A program made the translations under genes and the position numbers. Positions 7,312 to 14,077 of a stretch of DNA of 36,724 bases are shown here, in pieces (positions within the stretch are counted from its first letter, which is position 1; each line of letters begins with the position of its first letter). The notes under the pieces were generated by a model that saw nothing but the letters and a program-made list of their open reading frames with translations, did no database searches and was not told where the DNA came from. The DNA comes from Chloroflexi bacterium UBA4733 (lineage in GTDB: Bacteria > Chloroflexota > UBA4733): positions 1 through 36,724 of the forward strand of contig DHIZ01000340.1 of the NCBI GenBank assembly GCA_002404055.1. The letters are read 5' to 3'.

Positions 7312-8031
7312 CTATCTGGAGGGTGCGAAGAGACCGAGCGCCGCCAGCCGGCGCAGGAGCAGTTGCAGGCTCACCTGATAGCGTTCCGCCAGCCGCCGGA
7401 CGCGGTCGTCTTCCTCGTAGTCGAGGTCGCCTTCAATGTCGGCACGCAGCGTGGCAGCCGGCAGCAGCAGTTCCGCCGCAAAGCTGTTGGCCTCTTGCTC
7501 CCGTGCATTGGCGGCCGCGCTGTCGCCTCCGATAGGTAGGGTCGCCGTGACCGTTCCCGGTTCGGAGGTGAAGTAGCCGCTGACGCGGGCTTCGCGTCCG
7601 GCGTGCATAGCCACCAGATTGCCGGGCGCTGACCGAAGCATGGCCTCGACATCCAGCGTCAGGGCCGGCGTGAGCGCTTCCAGCGTGAGGTCTCGGATGT
7701 CGACCGGTTGAACGGCACGGGTCCGCTCCGCCTTCCTTCGCGACCGGAAGTCGCGGTCGATGTGCAGGCCGTCGCCAGGATGCAGGAGCAGGTGGCCCAG
7801 CTCGTGAGCCATGGTGAAGCGCTGCCGTGTTCGTGGCAGCAAGGCGTTGACGCCGAGGATGATCTGCTCGCGGTCCCGGAACAGGAGCCCGGCGAGGTCG
7901 CCGCGCGATGGCTCGAAGCGCAACTGGGCACCGAGTCGCCGGGCCAGGCGGTCCACTGGAACGGGCGGCGTGCCTATCCCCGCGTCGTTGAGCAGGCGCG
8001 TCGCCGCCTGCGTTACTCTACCGTCGTCCAT
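7312..8031 (-). CDS. ImmA/IrrE-family metallopeptidase
   Basis: This 239-residue zinc protease has HELGH at residues 76-80 and the family's third block REQEANSFAAELLLP at 177-191. Such enzymes cleave an XRE-type repressor encoded next to them, as ImmA does ImmR and IrrE does DdrO. Here the XRE gene ends 6 bases upstream, so the pair is an operon. The oddity is the spacing: about 100 residues separate the HELGH motif from the third-ligand block, against roughly 30 in typical members, which implies a 70-residue insertion (about 95-170). An AAGGGG ribosome site lies close upstream of the ATG at 8031. Confidence 0.87.
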   Translation of the reverse strand: MDDGRVTQAATRLLNDAGIGTPPVPVDRLARRLGAQLRFEPSRGDLAGLLFRDREQIILGVNALLPRTRQRFTMAHELGHLLLHPGDGLHIDRDFRSRRKAERTRAVQPVDIRDLTLEALTPALTLDVEAMLRSAPGNLVAMHAGREARVSGYFTSEPGTVTATLPIGGDSAAANAREQEANSFAAELLLPAATLRADIEGDLDYEEDDRVRRLAERYQVSLQLLLRRLAALGLFAPSR

Positions 8032-8037
8032 TGCCCC

Positions 8038-8376
8038 TTACTTCTTCTGACCACCGACGACGCGCTGGACCCAGTCGAGTTCTTCGGGGCGCAGCGGCGC
8101 GCTGACGTGCTCGTGTACCTTCCCGGATGCATCAGGGCGGGCCGGAAGGAGCGCCTCCGGCGCCACACCGAGCGCTGCGGCGATGGCGTAGAGCGTATGC
8201 ACTTGAATCTTCTGGCGGCCCCGTTCCAGATTCGTAATGGATGTGCGCGTCAGCCCAACGCGCTCAGCAAGCTGTTGCTGCGAGATTCCGATGTGCCGCC
8301 GCGCGCTTAGCACTCGTTCACCGAGCCGGGCATAGAGGGGATTGGGCGATGGTGCAGGGGGCTGGCGTGGCGGCAT
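8038..8376 (-). CDS. XRE-family transcriptional regulator
   Basis: This 112-residue protein has one helix-turn-helix domain (residues about 17-72) with ISQQQLAERVGLTRTSITNLE and a RGRQKIQVHTLYAIAAALG recognition and packing helix, then a charged tail. It is predicted to be the DNA-binding repressor and the cleavage target of the ImmA/IrrE-like protease encoded 6 bases downstream. The ATG at 8376 is chosen because sequence before it is not domain-like; the ribosome site is weak, and a TTG at 8424 is the alternative. Two GTCA/TGAC dyads lie in the divergent region upstream and are candidate operators. Confidence 0.82.
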   Translation of the reverse strand: MPPRQPPAPSPNPLYARLGERVLSARRHIGISQQQLAERVGLTRTSITNLERGRQKIQVHTLYAIAAALGVAPEALLPARPDASGKVHEHVSAPLRPEELDWVQRVVGGQKK

Positions 8377-8434
8377 GCCCACAGTATGGAGCAGCAGAGG
8401 GGAGCGTGTCAACGCTACAAACAATCATCGTCTA

Positions 8435-8451
8435 AGTCAAGGACAGTGACT
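8435..8451. promoter_or_regulatory. Dyad AGTCA-N7-TGACT, candidate operator
   Basis: AGTCA (8435-8439) and TGACT (8447-8451) form an inverted repeat between the divergent XRE and 8548 genes. Its half-site matches that of the nearby dyad at 8464-8474, and a further TGTCAA lies at 8407. Binding by the XRE protein is an inference. Confidence 0.4.
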
Positions 8452-8463
8452 ATACTAGGTTCT

Positions 8464-8474
8464 TGTCATTGACA
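8464..8474. promoter_or_regulatory. Palindrome TGTCATTGACA, candidate XRE operator
   Basis: TGTCA-T-TGACA is a perfect odd-length dyad about 90 bases upstream of the XRE start. It overlaps a TTGACA -35 box for the divergent gene. From memory, its core resembles the inner part of the Deinococcus RDRM motif bound by DdrO. That comparison was made without an alignment. Confidence 0.45.
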
Positions 8475-8497
8475 TTGGCGTGGGTATTGGGTAAGGT
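8469..8497 (+). promoter_or_regulatory. Candidate promoter for the 8548 gene
   Basis: TTGACA at 8469-8474 and TAAGGT at 8492-8497 are 17 bases apart, with the gene start 50 bases downstream. The -35 box is perfect but the -10 box is weak. The palindrome at 8464 overlaps the -35 box. Confidence 0.4.
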
Positions 8498-8547
8498 AGG
8501 GGAGGCACGGGTGCCCTTGATGACGAGCGGGCAAGGAGGATATCGCA

Positions 8548-9072
8548 ATGGCGACCGTCGCAACGACGCCGTTCCCGAACGGCTGGGGCGGAGGCAGCTC
8601 GCATCCCGAGGACTACGAGATCCGACTGGATCGTAGTGTGGCGCACGGCGGCGAAGCCAGTGTCCGGATCAGATCGATTGTCGACGAGCCGCAGGACTTT
8701 GCAACGCTTACCCAGGGCTTCCAGGCGAGCGACTATCTGGGGCAACGACTACGACTCTCCGGTTTCGTCCGAGCCGAGCACGTCGAAGGCTGGGTAGGCA
8801 TGTGGATGCGCGTGGATCCCCGTGCCGGCAATGTTCAGCACTTCGACAATATGCAGAACCGCCCCATTCAAGGCACGCAGGACTGGCAGCGTTATCAGAT
8901 CGTGCTCGATGTGCCGCTGGACAGCAATCTCATCTACTTCGGCGTGTTGCTTCATGGCAAAGGTACCGTCTGGATCGATGACTTCCAGCTTGAGGTAGTG
9001 GGCGAGGACGTGCCGACGACTGGTAAGCCGCCGCTCCCCCGGCAGCCGGTCAACCTGAACTTTGAGGAGTAG
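8548..9072 (+). CDS. Predicted carbohydrate-binding-like beta-sandwich protein
   Basis: This 174-residue protein lacks a signal peptide and membrane segment. Its pattern of aromatic and beta-strand residues resembles galactose-binding-type jelly rolls: FPNGWGGGSSHPEDYEIRLD near the start, RLRLSGFVRAE around residue 75, then DWQRYQIVLDVP and a GTVWIDDFQLEVV closing strand near 140-152. No catalytic motif is seen. An AGGAGG ribosome site at 8536-8541 fixes the ATG at 8548. It lies divergent from the XRE gene and 63 bases upstream of the solute-binding protein gene, so a shared transcript is possible. The ligand and role are unknown. Confidence 0.65.
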   Translation: MATVATTPFPNGWGGGSSHPEDYEIRLDRSVAHGGEASVRIRSIVDEPQDFATLTQGFQASDYLGQRLRLSGFVRAEHVEGWVGMWMRVDPRAGNVQHFDNMQNRPIQGTQDWQRYQIVLDVPLDSNLIYFGVLLHGKGTVWIDDFQLEVVGEDVPTTGKPPLPRQPVNLNFEE

Positions 9073-9135
9073 CAAGCGCACTGCCCCCAGCGTCCACGGA
9101 TGCACAGCGCCAGGTGGCGGCAAAGGAGAATTGGC

Positions 9136-10503
9136 ATGCGGATCTCACGACGGATGGTGCTCGGTACCATGGCCGGGATGGCGGCGCTGCCCCTTGCCGG
9201 TTGTCAATTAGTGCCAGCGGCGTTTCAGCCGCCGCCGACCGTCATCCCCGCTCGCCCCGTGCATCTTGCGGGCATAATGAGTCAGAACCTCACGGCGGCG
9301 GATCAAGCGAATTATCGCCGCACGTACCAGCAGGTTGTCGATACGGTGGCCGACAACGGCGTTGCCGTCGACAAGACCATCACCTGGATTCCCGGCACGC
9401 CGCCCGGTCAGTCCGGCTACGCCGCCGGCATGTCGACCTTCCAGAACATCGAAACCGCCTACATGGGGAATGCTGCCGGCGGCACCCCCTCGCCGGACCT
9501 GCTCTTGCTTGCCGGTAATCCCGCGCAAATTTACACACCCTGGCTGTTGCAAAAACTGGTGGGCGGGCCGCTCGTGCTGGCGATCGACAGCCAGGTGCGC
9601 AGCGACCGTACCACCGATCAGCAAGACTACTATCCGCAGGCCCTGAACACCTGCCGCATCGCAGGCAAACTCTACGGTCTGCCCACAGCGATCGAACCCT
9701 ACCTCCTGCTGGCCGATCTCAACCAGTTGCCGGCAGCCGGCGTACAGTCGCCGCAGACGTGGGACTGGGCCCATTTGCTGGACGCTGCGACCCGGCTGAC
9801 GAAGCCGCCGAGCCAGTACGCCTTTGCCCCCACCAACTTCCCCACGCCCGAGTTTTTCCTCTGGCAGCACGGCGGCGCCCTGCTCAGCGCCGACGGTCAG
9901 CACTGCACGCTGGATGAACTTGCCGCCATTGAGGCCGCAACCTTCTATGGCGACCTCTTTACCAGTTACAAGGTCATCGCGCCACCAGGGAAGGATGCGT
10001 ACGAGTGGCCGATCAAGCCCAGTGGACAGATGACCTACAACGGGGCGCGTGTCGCCATGCTGATGACCACCGTCGGCGACAACCTACCGACGTCATTGCA
10101 GTTTGGCGAGCCGTTCCACGACAGCGCCCGCGCCACTACGCTGGTTGTCAATGACGCGCTGGTGATGACCGTCCGTGCTGCCGATCCGGCGCGGGCCTAC
10201 CCGGCGATGGCGGCGCTCGCCAACGAACTGCAGAAGCAGAGCTTCCTGCCGGCGCGCCGCAGCCTGGCGAAAGCGATTCAGGCGCCCAAGAACGTGAGCC
10301 AGCCGGAATTGACCGCGGTGCTCAACGCCGCCGAGTACGCCCGCGCCAGCCAACTCGACCCCGATATCACTGCCGCCTTCTACAACAACTTGGTGACACC
10401 GCTGCAGCAGGGTACCAAAAAGGCGGCGGACGCTTGCAAGGAGGCGACCGACGCCATCAACGCGATTTTTCAGGGGAGGGCGGCCACGCCTGGGTCGGCG
10501 TAG
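9136..10503 (+). CDS. ABC-type extracellular solute-binding lipoprotein (family 1)
   Basis: This 455-residue secreted protein starts with a combined twin-arginine-like and lipoprotein signal: SRRMVLG near residue 4, a hydrophobic stretch, then lipobox LAGC with Cys23. The body resembles family 1 (sugar-type) binding proteins, with KLYGLPTAIEPYLLLADLN around residue 180, WDWAHLLDAATRLTK, and a C-terminal KKAADACKEATDAIN-type helix typical of these proteins. AAAGGAG at 9122-9128 fixes the ATG at 9136. No permease or ATPase gene of a sugar importer is nearby, so it must use distant partners or have another role. Family 1 substrates are usually oligosaccharides; the ligand here is unknown. Confidence 0.83.
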   Translation: MRISRRMVLGTMAGMAALPLAGCQLVPAAFQPPPTVIPARPVHLAGIMSQNLTAADQANYRRTYQQVVDTVADNGVAVDKTITWIPGTPPGQSGYAAGMSTFQNIETAYMGNAAGGTPSPDLLLLAGNPAQIYTPWLLQKLVGGPLVLAIDSQVRSDRTTDQQDYYPQALNTCRIAGKLYGLPTAIEPYLLLADLNQLPAAGVQSPQTWDWAHLLDAATRLTKPPSQYAFAPTNFPTPEFFLWQHGGALLSADGQHCTLDELAAIEAATFYGDLFTSYKVIAPPGKDAYEWPIKPSGQMTYNGARVAMLMTTVGDNLPTSLQFGEPFHDSARATTLVVNDALVMTVRAADPARAYPAMAALANELQKQSFLPARRSLAKAIQAPKNVSQPELTAVLNAAEYARASQLDPDITAAFYNNLVTPLQQGTKKAADACKEATDAINAIFQGRAATPGSA

Positions 10504-10532
10504 CGGCAGCTCGAAACGAAGCGGGAGTCCGA

Positions 10533-10973
10533 ATGGCCACGATATTCCCGTGGGAGAAGCCTCCCCGACAGTCGCGGCGCGCGATGTGGTGCTGGACGGC
10601 GCTTACCCTACTCGTACTCCTCGCCGCCTCCGTTGCCGTTGGCGTCACCTGGCTCGGCCTGGCTGTGCAGCAAAACCCGCTGAGCGCCCGGCTCGCAGTC
10701 ACGGAGAAAGTCTGGCTCCCCGCTGTGCTGGTCGTGTGGATCTGCGGCACCCGAGCGTTGCAGGCGTCAGCACGCGATTCCCTGGCTTGGATGTACGGCG
10801 CGTTTACCCCAATCGGCCTGGGGATAACGGTGCTGGCGCTCTCCGAACTTGTCGAAGTCCCCGCTGCCGTCGTCGTGCTCCTGCCCGCCTTTCTTAACCT
10901 TGGCGCCTACTTTCTGGTCTGGTTATTGTTCTGGCCGGGCCACGAAGACCGCTGTCCTACCTGGTTGTCGTGA
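10533..10973 (+). CDS. Four-helix integral membrane protein of unknown function
   Basis: This 146-residue protein has four predicted membrane segments: about residues 18-43, 63-80, 90-108 and 112-136. A basic amphipathic N-terminus ends in RQSRRAMW. No motif of a known family is recognised. The ATG at 10533 is preferred because a GCGGGAG stretch lies just upstream and the earlier frame reads through the 3' end of the binding-protein gene. It starts 29 bases after that gene and probably shares its transcript. Confidence 0.6.
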   Translation: MATIFPWEKPPRQSRRAMWCWTALTLLVLLAASVAVGVTWLGLAVQQNPLSARLAVTEKVWLPAVLVVWICGTRALQASARDSLAWMYGAFTPIGLGITVLALSELVEVPAAVVVLLPAFLNLGAYFLVWLLFWPGHEDRCPTWLS

Positions 10974-11014
10974 GGCGATGTGGCGTAATTGGCAACAAGG
11001 GGCATGCGATCAGG

Positions 11015-11020
11015 TACAAT
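11015..11020 (+). promoter_or_regulatory. Candidate -10 box of the Phd/PIN operon
   Basis: TACAAT lies 14 bases before the ATG at 11035. The best -35 candidate, TTGGCA at 10989, is 20 bases away, which is too far for a strong promoter. The short leader still contains a GGAAGGGGG ribosome site. Confidence 0.35.
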
Positions 11021-11034
11021 CCTCTGGAAGGGGG

Positions 11035-11346
11035 ATGACGTTGGTACGTACCATTTCGGTCGCCGAAGCAAGAGCCAACCTCTCCGACATCCTCGGCTCC
11101 GTCCACGAAACGAAAGAAGCGGTTGTCGTGGAACGGAACGGAATACCCTACGCCGTTGTCATTAGCCCGGAGCAATTTGCGGTGCTACCTGACGACGAGG
11201 CTCTCGACTGGGAAGTCATAGACCAAGTTGCAGCGCAAAATGCCGACAAGGATCCAGACGCAGTGCTCGCCCACGTGACCGCCGTGGTTGACGCTGCCCG
11301 CCAGGAGGTCTATGGCGAGAGCCGACGCGCCACGCGCCGTCGTTGA
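11035..11346 (+). CDS. Phd/YefM-family antitoxin
   Basis: This 103-residue protein shows the Phd/YefM N-terminal fold: ISVAEARANLSDILGSVHET followed by KEAVVVERNGIPYAVVISPEQF, the DNA-binding and dimer domain. The C-terminal acidic and alanine-rich tail (DDEALDWEVIDQV onward) would wrap the toxin. The GGAAGGGGG ribosome site abuts the ATG at 11035, so the TTG at 11041, six bases further, may be the true start; the difference is two residues. The 3' end overlaps the PIN toxin gene by 35 bases. Such antitoxins usually repress their own operon. Confidence 0.85.
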   Translation: MTLVRTISVAEARANLSDILGSVHETKEAVVVERNGIPYAVVISPEQFAVLPDDEALDWEVIDQVAAQNADKDPDAVLAHVTAVVDAARQEVYGESRRATRRR

Positions 11347-11764
11347 TACCAATCAGGTAGTCAGCGGGCTTATTAGCAACCGCGGCATGTCGCACCGAGT
11401 GCTCTTGGCCTGGCGACGAAGGGAATTCATCCTTGTCTTAACGCCCGAACTGCGCACGGAATACGAGCGTGTCCTGGCACGCCCGGAGTTTGCGCAGCGG
11501 TACGGTCTTACTGCCGAACAGCGGGCGGCATTTTTGCGTCGACTCCAGGCGAATGCGCTCCACGTTCGACCCAAGAGGACGTTGCCGTTGAGCGTTCGCG
11601 ATCCGAAAGACAATATGGTCCTTGCCGCCGCCATTGGCGGGAAGGCAGGTTACATTGTCACAAACGATAACGACCTGCTCGACCTCGCGAGTGATCCTCG
11701 CTTAGGGGAACTTCGGATCGTTACGGTAAGGGCCTTTCTCGACGTCCTTGCCGAATCATCCTAA
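11312..11764 (+). CDS. PIN-domain toxin (type II toxin-antitoxin)
   Basis: This 150-residue protein is a complete PIN-domain ribonuclease. Acidic residues sit at the expected places: Asp12 in AVVDTNQ, Glu50 in ELRTEYERVL, Asp97/Asp100 in VRDPKDNM, and Asp119/Asp121 in VTNDNDLL. It fits the putative toxin component PIN family that pairs with Phd-type antitoxins. CAGGAGG at 11302-11308 fixes the ATG at 11312. It overlaps the antitoxin frame by 35 bases, so translation is probably coupled. The pair appears intact, unlike two other toxin loci in this window. Confidence 0.87.
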   Translation: MARADAPRAVVDTNQVVSGLISNRGMSHRVLLAWRRREFILVLTPELRTEYERVLARPEFAQRYGLTAEQRAAFLRRLQANALHVRPKRTLPLSVRDPKDNMVLAAAIGGKAGYIVTNDNDLLDLASDPRLGELRIVTVRAFLDVLAESS

Positions 11765-11810
11765 CGGGCGATGGGCGCGGCCGTCTTGAGGAACTCCTCG
11801 ACGGCGCAAC

Positions 11811-13544
11811 ATGCACTGCCCTCCTGGGCTTGATGCCTCAGTCCGCCAATGTACCATGGGACGGCAGAAGTCTGCCCGGTTGGTGGAGAGGAGCCGGCGC
11901 GTGGCGGTCGGTCGGGTGGTGGCGCTGGTCGGCCTCCAGTTCCTCTTGCTCGCCCTGAACGCGCTGCTCCAGGCGCTCAGCCAGGCCGCGCAGCAACTCT
12001 TGAACGAGCGGGTCGGCATGCACGTGCAGCTGCTGATCATGGAACACGCCGCTACCCTGGACCTTGCCTTCTTCGAGGACGCCAAGTCCTACGACATGCT
12101 CCAGCAGGCGCAGCAGCAGGCGTTGTCGCGGCCCATTGCGATGGTCAGCAGCACCTTCGGTATGCTGCGTTCGCTGCTCACCTTCCTGACCATGATCGCT
12201 CTGTTGTTCGGCATCAACCCGCTGCTGGCGCTAGTAGCGCTGGCCGCGCCGTTGCCGGCCTTCATCTCCAACTCGCACTGGAGCTGGCAAGGCTACTGGA
12301 ACAACTTCTACCGATCGCCGCTGCGGCGGCGCATGAGCTACCTGCTGATGTTGCTCACCAATGACAACGCCGCCAAGGAGGTGAAGATCTTCGATCTGGG
12401 AGCGTTTGTGCTGGGCCGCTTCCGGGCGCTGGCACTGGAGAACTACGAGGGGCAGCGCAAGATCATCACTGGACGCGCCCTGGGGAGCTACGGCTGGGGT
12501 ACATTGACCACGCTCGCCAGTTCCGGGACGTACCTGTACGTGGCGCTGCAAGCCGTAGCCGGGCGGATCACGTTGGGCGATATCTCCCTCTATACCCAGG
12601 CAGCAACCTCGGTCCAGAATTCCTTTGCGGGGCTGCTTACGGGCGTTAATGGATTGTACGAAGGCAACCTCTACCTGACCTCGCTGTTCGACCTCTTGCA
12701 AACGCGGCCGGGTCTGCTGGCGCCGAAGCAGCCCGCGCCCATCCCCCAACCCCTGGCCGGTGAGGTGGCCTTCGAGCACGTCAGCTTCGGGTACCAGGGC
12801 GCCGACCGACCGGTGCTGCACGACATCAGCTTTGCCATCCGGCCCGGGGAGACGATCGCCATCGTCGGGCGCAACGGTGCCGGCAAGACGACGCTGATCA
12901 AACTGCTGTTCCGGCTCTATGATCCCACGCAAGGGCGCGTAGTCATCGATGGCCACGATCTGCGCGATTATGATCCGGTGGCCCTGCGGGCGCAGATGGT
13001 CGCCGTCTTCCAGGATCATAGTGGCTATCAGATGACGGCCCGGGAAAACGTGGGGATCGGGCAGCTGGATGGCTTGGACGATCTGACGGCGGTCGCCGCC
13101 GCAGCGGAGCAAGGCGGCGTCGCGGACGTCATTGAACGGCTGCCCAATAGCTACGAGACGATGCTGGGCAAGTGGTTCGAGGGCGGGGTCAACCTTTCCG
13201 GCGGCGAGTGGCAAAAGATGGCACTCGCGCGCGCCTTCATGCGCCAGGCGCGCATTCTGGTGCTGGACGAGCCGAGTGCGGCGCTGGATGCGCAGGCCGA
13301 GCATGACCTCTTCCAGCGTCTGCGTGCGCTAGCTGCAGGTTGCACCACCATTTTCATCTCCCATCGCTTCTCCACAGTCCGTCAGGCCGACCGCATCCTG
13401 GTGCTGGAGGAAGGCCGCCTGATAGAGCAAGGGACGCACGAACAGTTGATGGCGCTCGGCGGCCGCTACGCGCACCTCTTCACACTGCAAGCGGCGGCCT
13501 ATGTTGGTAACGGCATCGAGATGGGTAGCGGGACAGCGGAGTAA
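11811..13544 (+). CDS. ABC exporter (permease-ATPase fusion), apparently lacking TM1
   Basis: This 577-residue protein joins a type-1 exporter membrane domain to an ATPase. Walker A is GRNGAGKTTL, the signature is LSGGEWQK, Walker B is ILVLDEPSAAL, and the switch histidine is in FISHRFS. Alignment by eye with the exporter at 18987-20897 shows conserved sequence starting only at that protein's second helix (LDLAFFEDAKSYDML matches LDLAAFEHQGYYDQL). The first helix and its loop, about 75 residues, are missing, and a stop codon at 11787 closes the frame. No ribosome site supports 11811; a GTG at 11901 after GAGAGGAG is an alternative. Either it is 5'-truncated and inactive, or it is a shortened variant. 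Confidence 0.75.
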   Translation: MHCPPGLDASVRQCTMGRQKSARLVERSRRVAVGRVVALVGLQFLLLALNALLQALSQAAQQLLNERVGMHVQLLIMEHAATLDLAFFEDAKSYDMLQQAQQQALSRPIAMVSSTFGMLRSLLTFLTMIALLFGINPLLALVALAAPLPAFISNSHWSWQGYWNNFYRSPLRRRMSYLLMLLTNDNAAKEVKIFDLGAFVLGRFRALALENYEGQRKIITGRALGSYGWGTLTTLASSGTYLYVALQAVAGRITLGDISLYTQAATSVQNSFAGLLTGVNGLYEGNLYLTSLFDLLQTRPGLLAPKQPAPIPQPLAGEVAFEHVSFGYQGADRPVLHDISFAIRPGETIAIVGRNGAGKTTLIKLLFRLYDPTQGRVVIDGHDLRDYDPVALRAQMVAVFQDHSGYQMTARENVGIGQLDGLDDLTAVAAAAEQGGVADVIERLPNSYETMLGKWFEGGVNLSGGEWQKMALARAFMRQARILVLDEPSAALDAQAEHDLFQRLRALAAGCTTIFISHRFSTVRQADRILVLEEGRLIEQGTHEQLMALGGRYAHLFTLQAAAYVGNGIEMGSGTAE

Positions 13545-13608
13545 CCGGCACGTGGCGTGGCCGAGAGTGCATACTTCTTGCAGTGCGCTGCACTTCCAAG
13601 ATCTGCTG

Positions 13609-13614
13609 TATACT
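13609..13614 (+). promoter_or_regulatory. Candidate -10 box of the AbrB-type antitoxin
   Basis: TATACT lies 50 bases upstream of the ATG at 13665. No -35 match is seen at 16-18 bases. The hexamer is identical to those at 22264, 23289 and 27155. Confidence 0.4.
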
Positions 13615-13664
13615 CATGGCTGCGACGTATTTCGGGAAACCGCATACTCTGTTGGAGGTTGACG

Positions 13665-13907
13665 ATGGGGATTGGGAAGGTTCAGCCGCGCGGTCAGATA
13701 ACACTACCGCATGAAATTCGGCGTGCCGCGAATATTGTACCGGGGGACACGGTGAGCATTCGAGTCCTCGCGCAGGGCAAGGTGGAGATCAACGTACTGC
13801 CCCGTATGGAGTTGGCTGAGGCCCTGGATCGCTACCGGATTGATGGTCCGGTTGATATTGCTGCTGACCGCTTGCTGTGGCAGGAAGCAACTTGCCTTCG
13901 TCGATAG
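13665..13907 (+). CDS. AbrB/MazE-family antitoxin
   Basis: This 80-residue protein has a swapped-hairpin AbrB DNA-binding domain: GKVQPRGQITLPHEIRRAANIVPGDTV in short motif order, then KVEINVLPRMELAEALDRY and a tail ending in WQEA. Proteins of this type bind a PIN (VapC-like) toxin through the tail. A GGAGG site at 13654 fixes the ATG at 13665. The last residues (TCLRR) come from reading into the toxin remnant, so the original antitoxin end was probably lost in the same deletion. The DNA-binding part is intact. Confidence 0.82.
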   Translation: MGIGKVQPRGQITLPHEIRRAANIVPGDTVSIRVLAQGKVEINVLPRMELAEALDRYRIDGPVDIAADRLLWQEATCLRR

Positions 13908-14034
13908 CTATTTAGCAGCATTAGCCGCACAGCGTCAGTGTCCCGTCTACACGAAAAACGTTCGTGAGTTCGTCGAACAGGGTGTTGTCGTTCCTCAGAC
14001 GTTGCCGTCCTTTGGTCACTCCGCCGGGTTGTAA
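13891..14034 (+). pseudogene. PIN-domain toxin remnant (C-terminal third)
   Basis: A frame offset from the antitoxin reads FVDSYLAALAAQRQCPVYT followed by KNVREF and VVVPQTLP. This is the final part of a VapC-like PIN domain, with the last acidic and TxN motifs. The first two thirds, including the metal-binding VxDTN strand, are absent. The antitoxin tail runs straight into this fragment near 13885-13895, so an internal deletion removed the toxin start. It cannot encode an active nuclease. Confidence 0.75.
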
Positions 14035-14077
14035 CATGAGCGGGCCACGGGTATCGGGAAAGAGCGTGTAGGGGCCG

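Noticed and set aside
12231..13304. A 357-codon open frame on the minus strand opposite the ABC exporter.
   Set aside because: It overlaps the ATPase domain antisense, and shows no recognisable domain.
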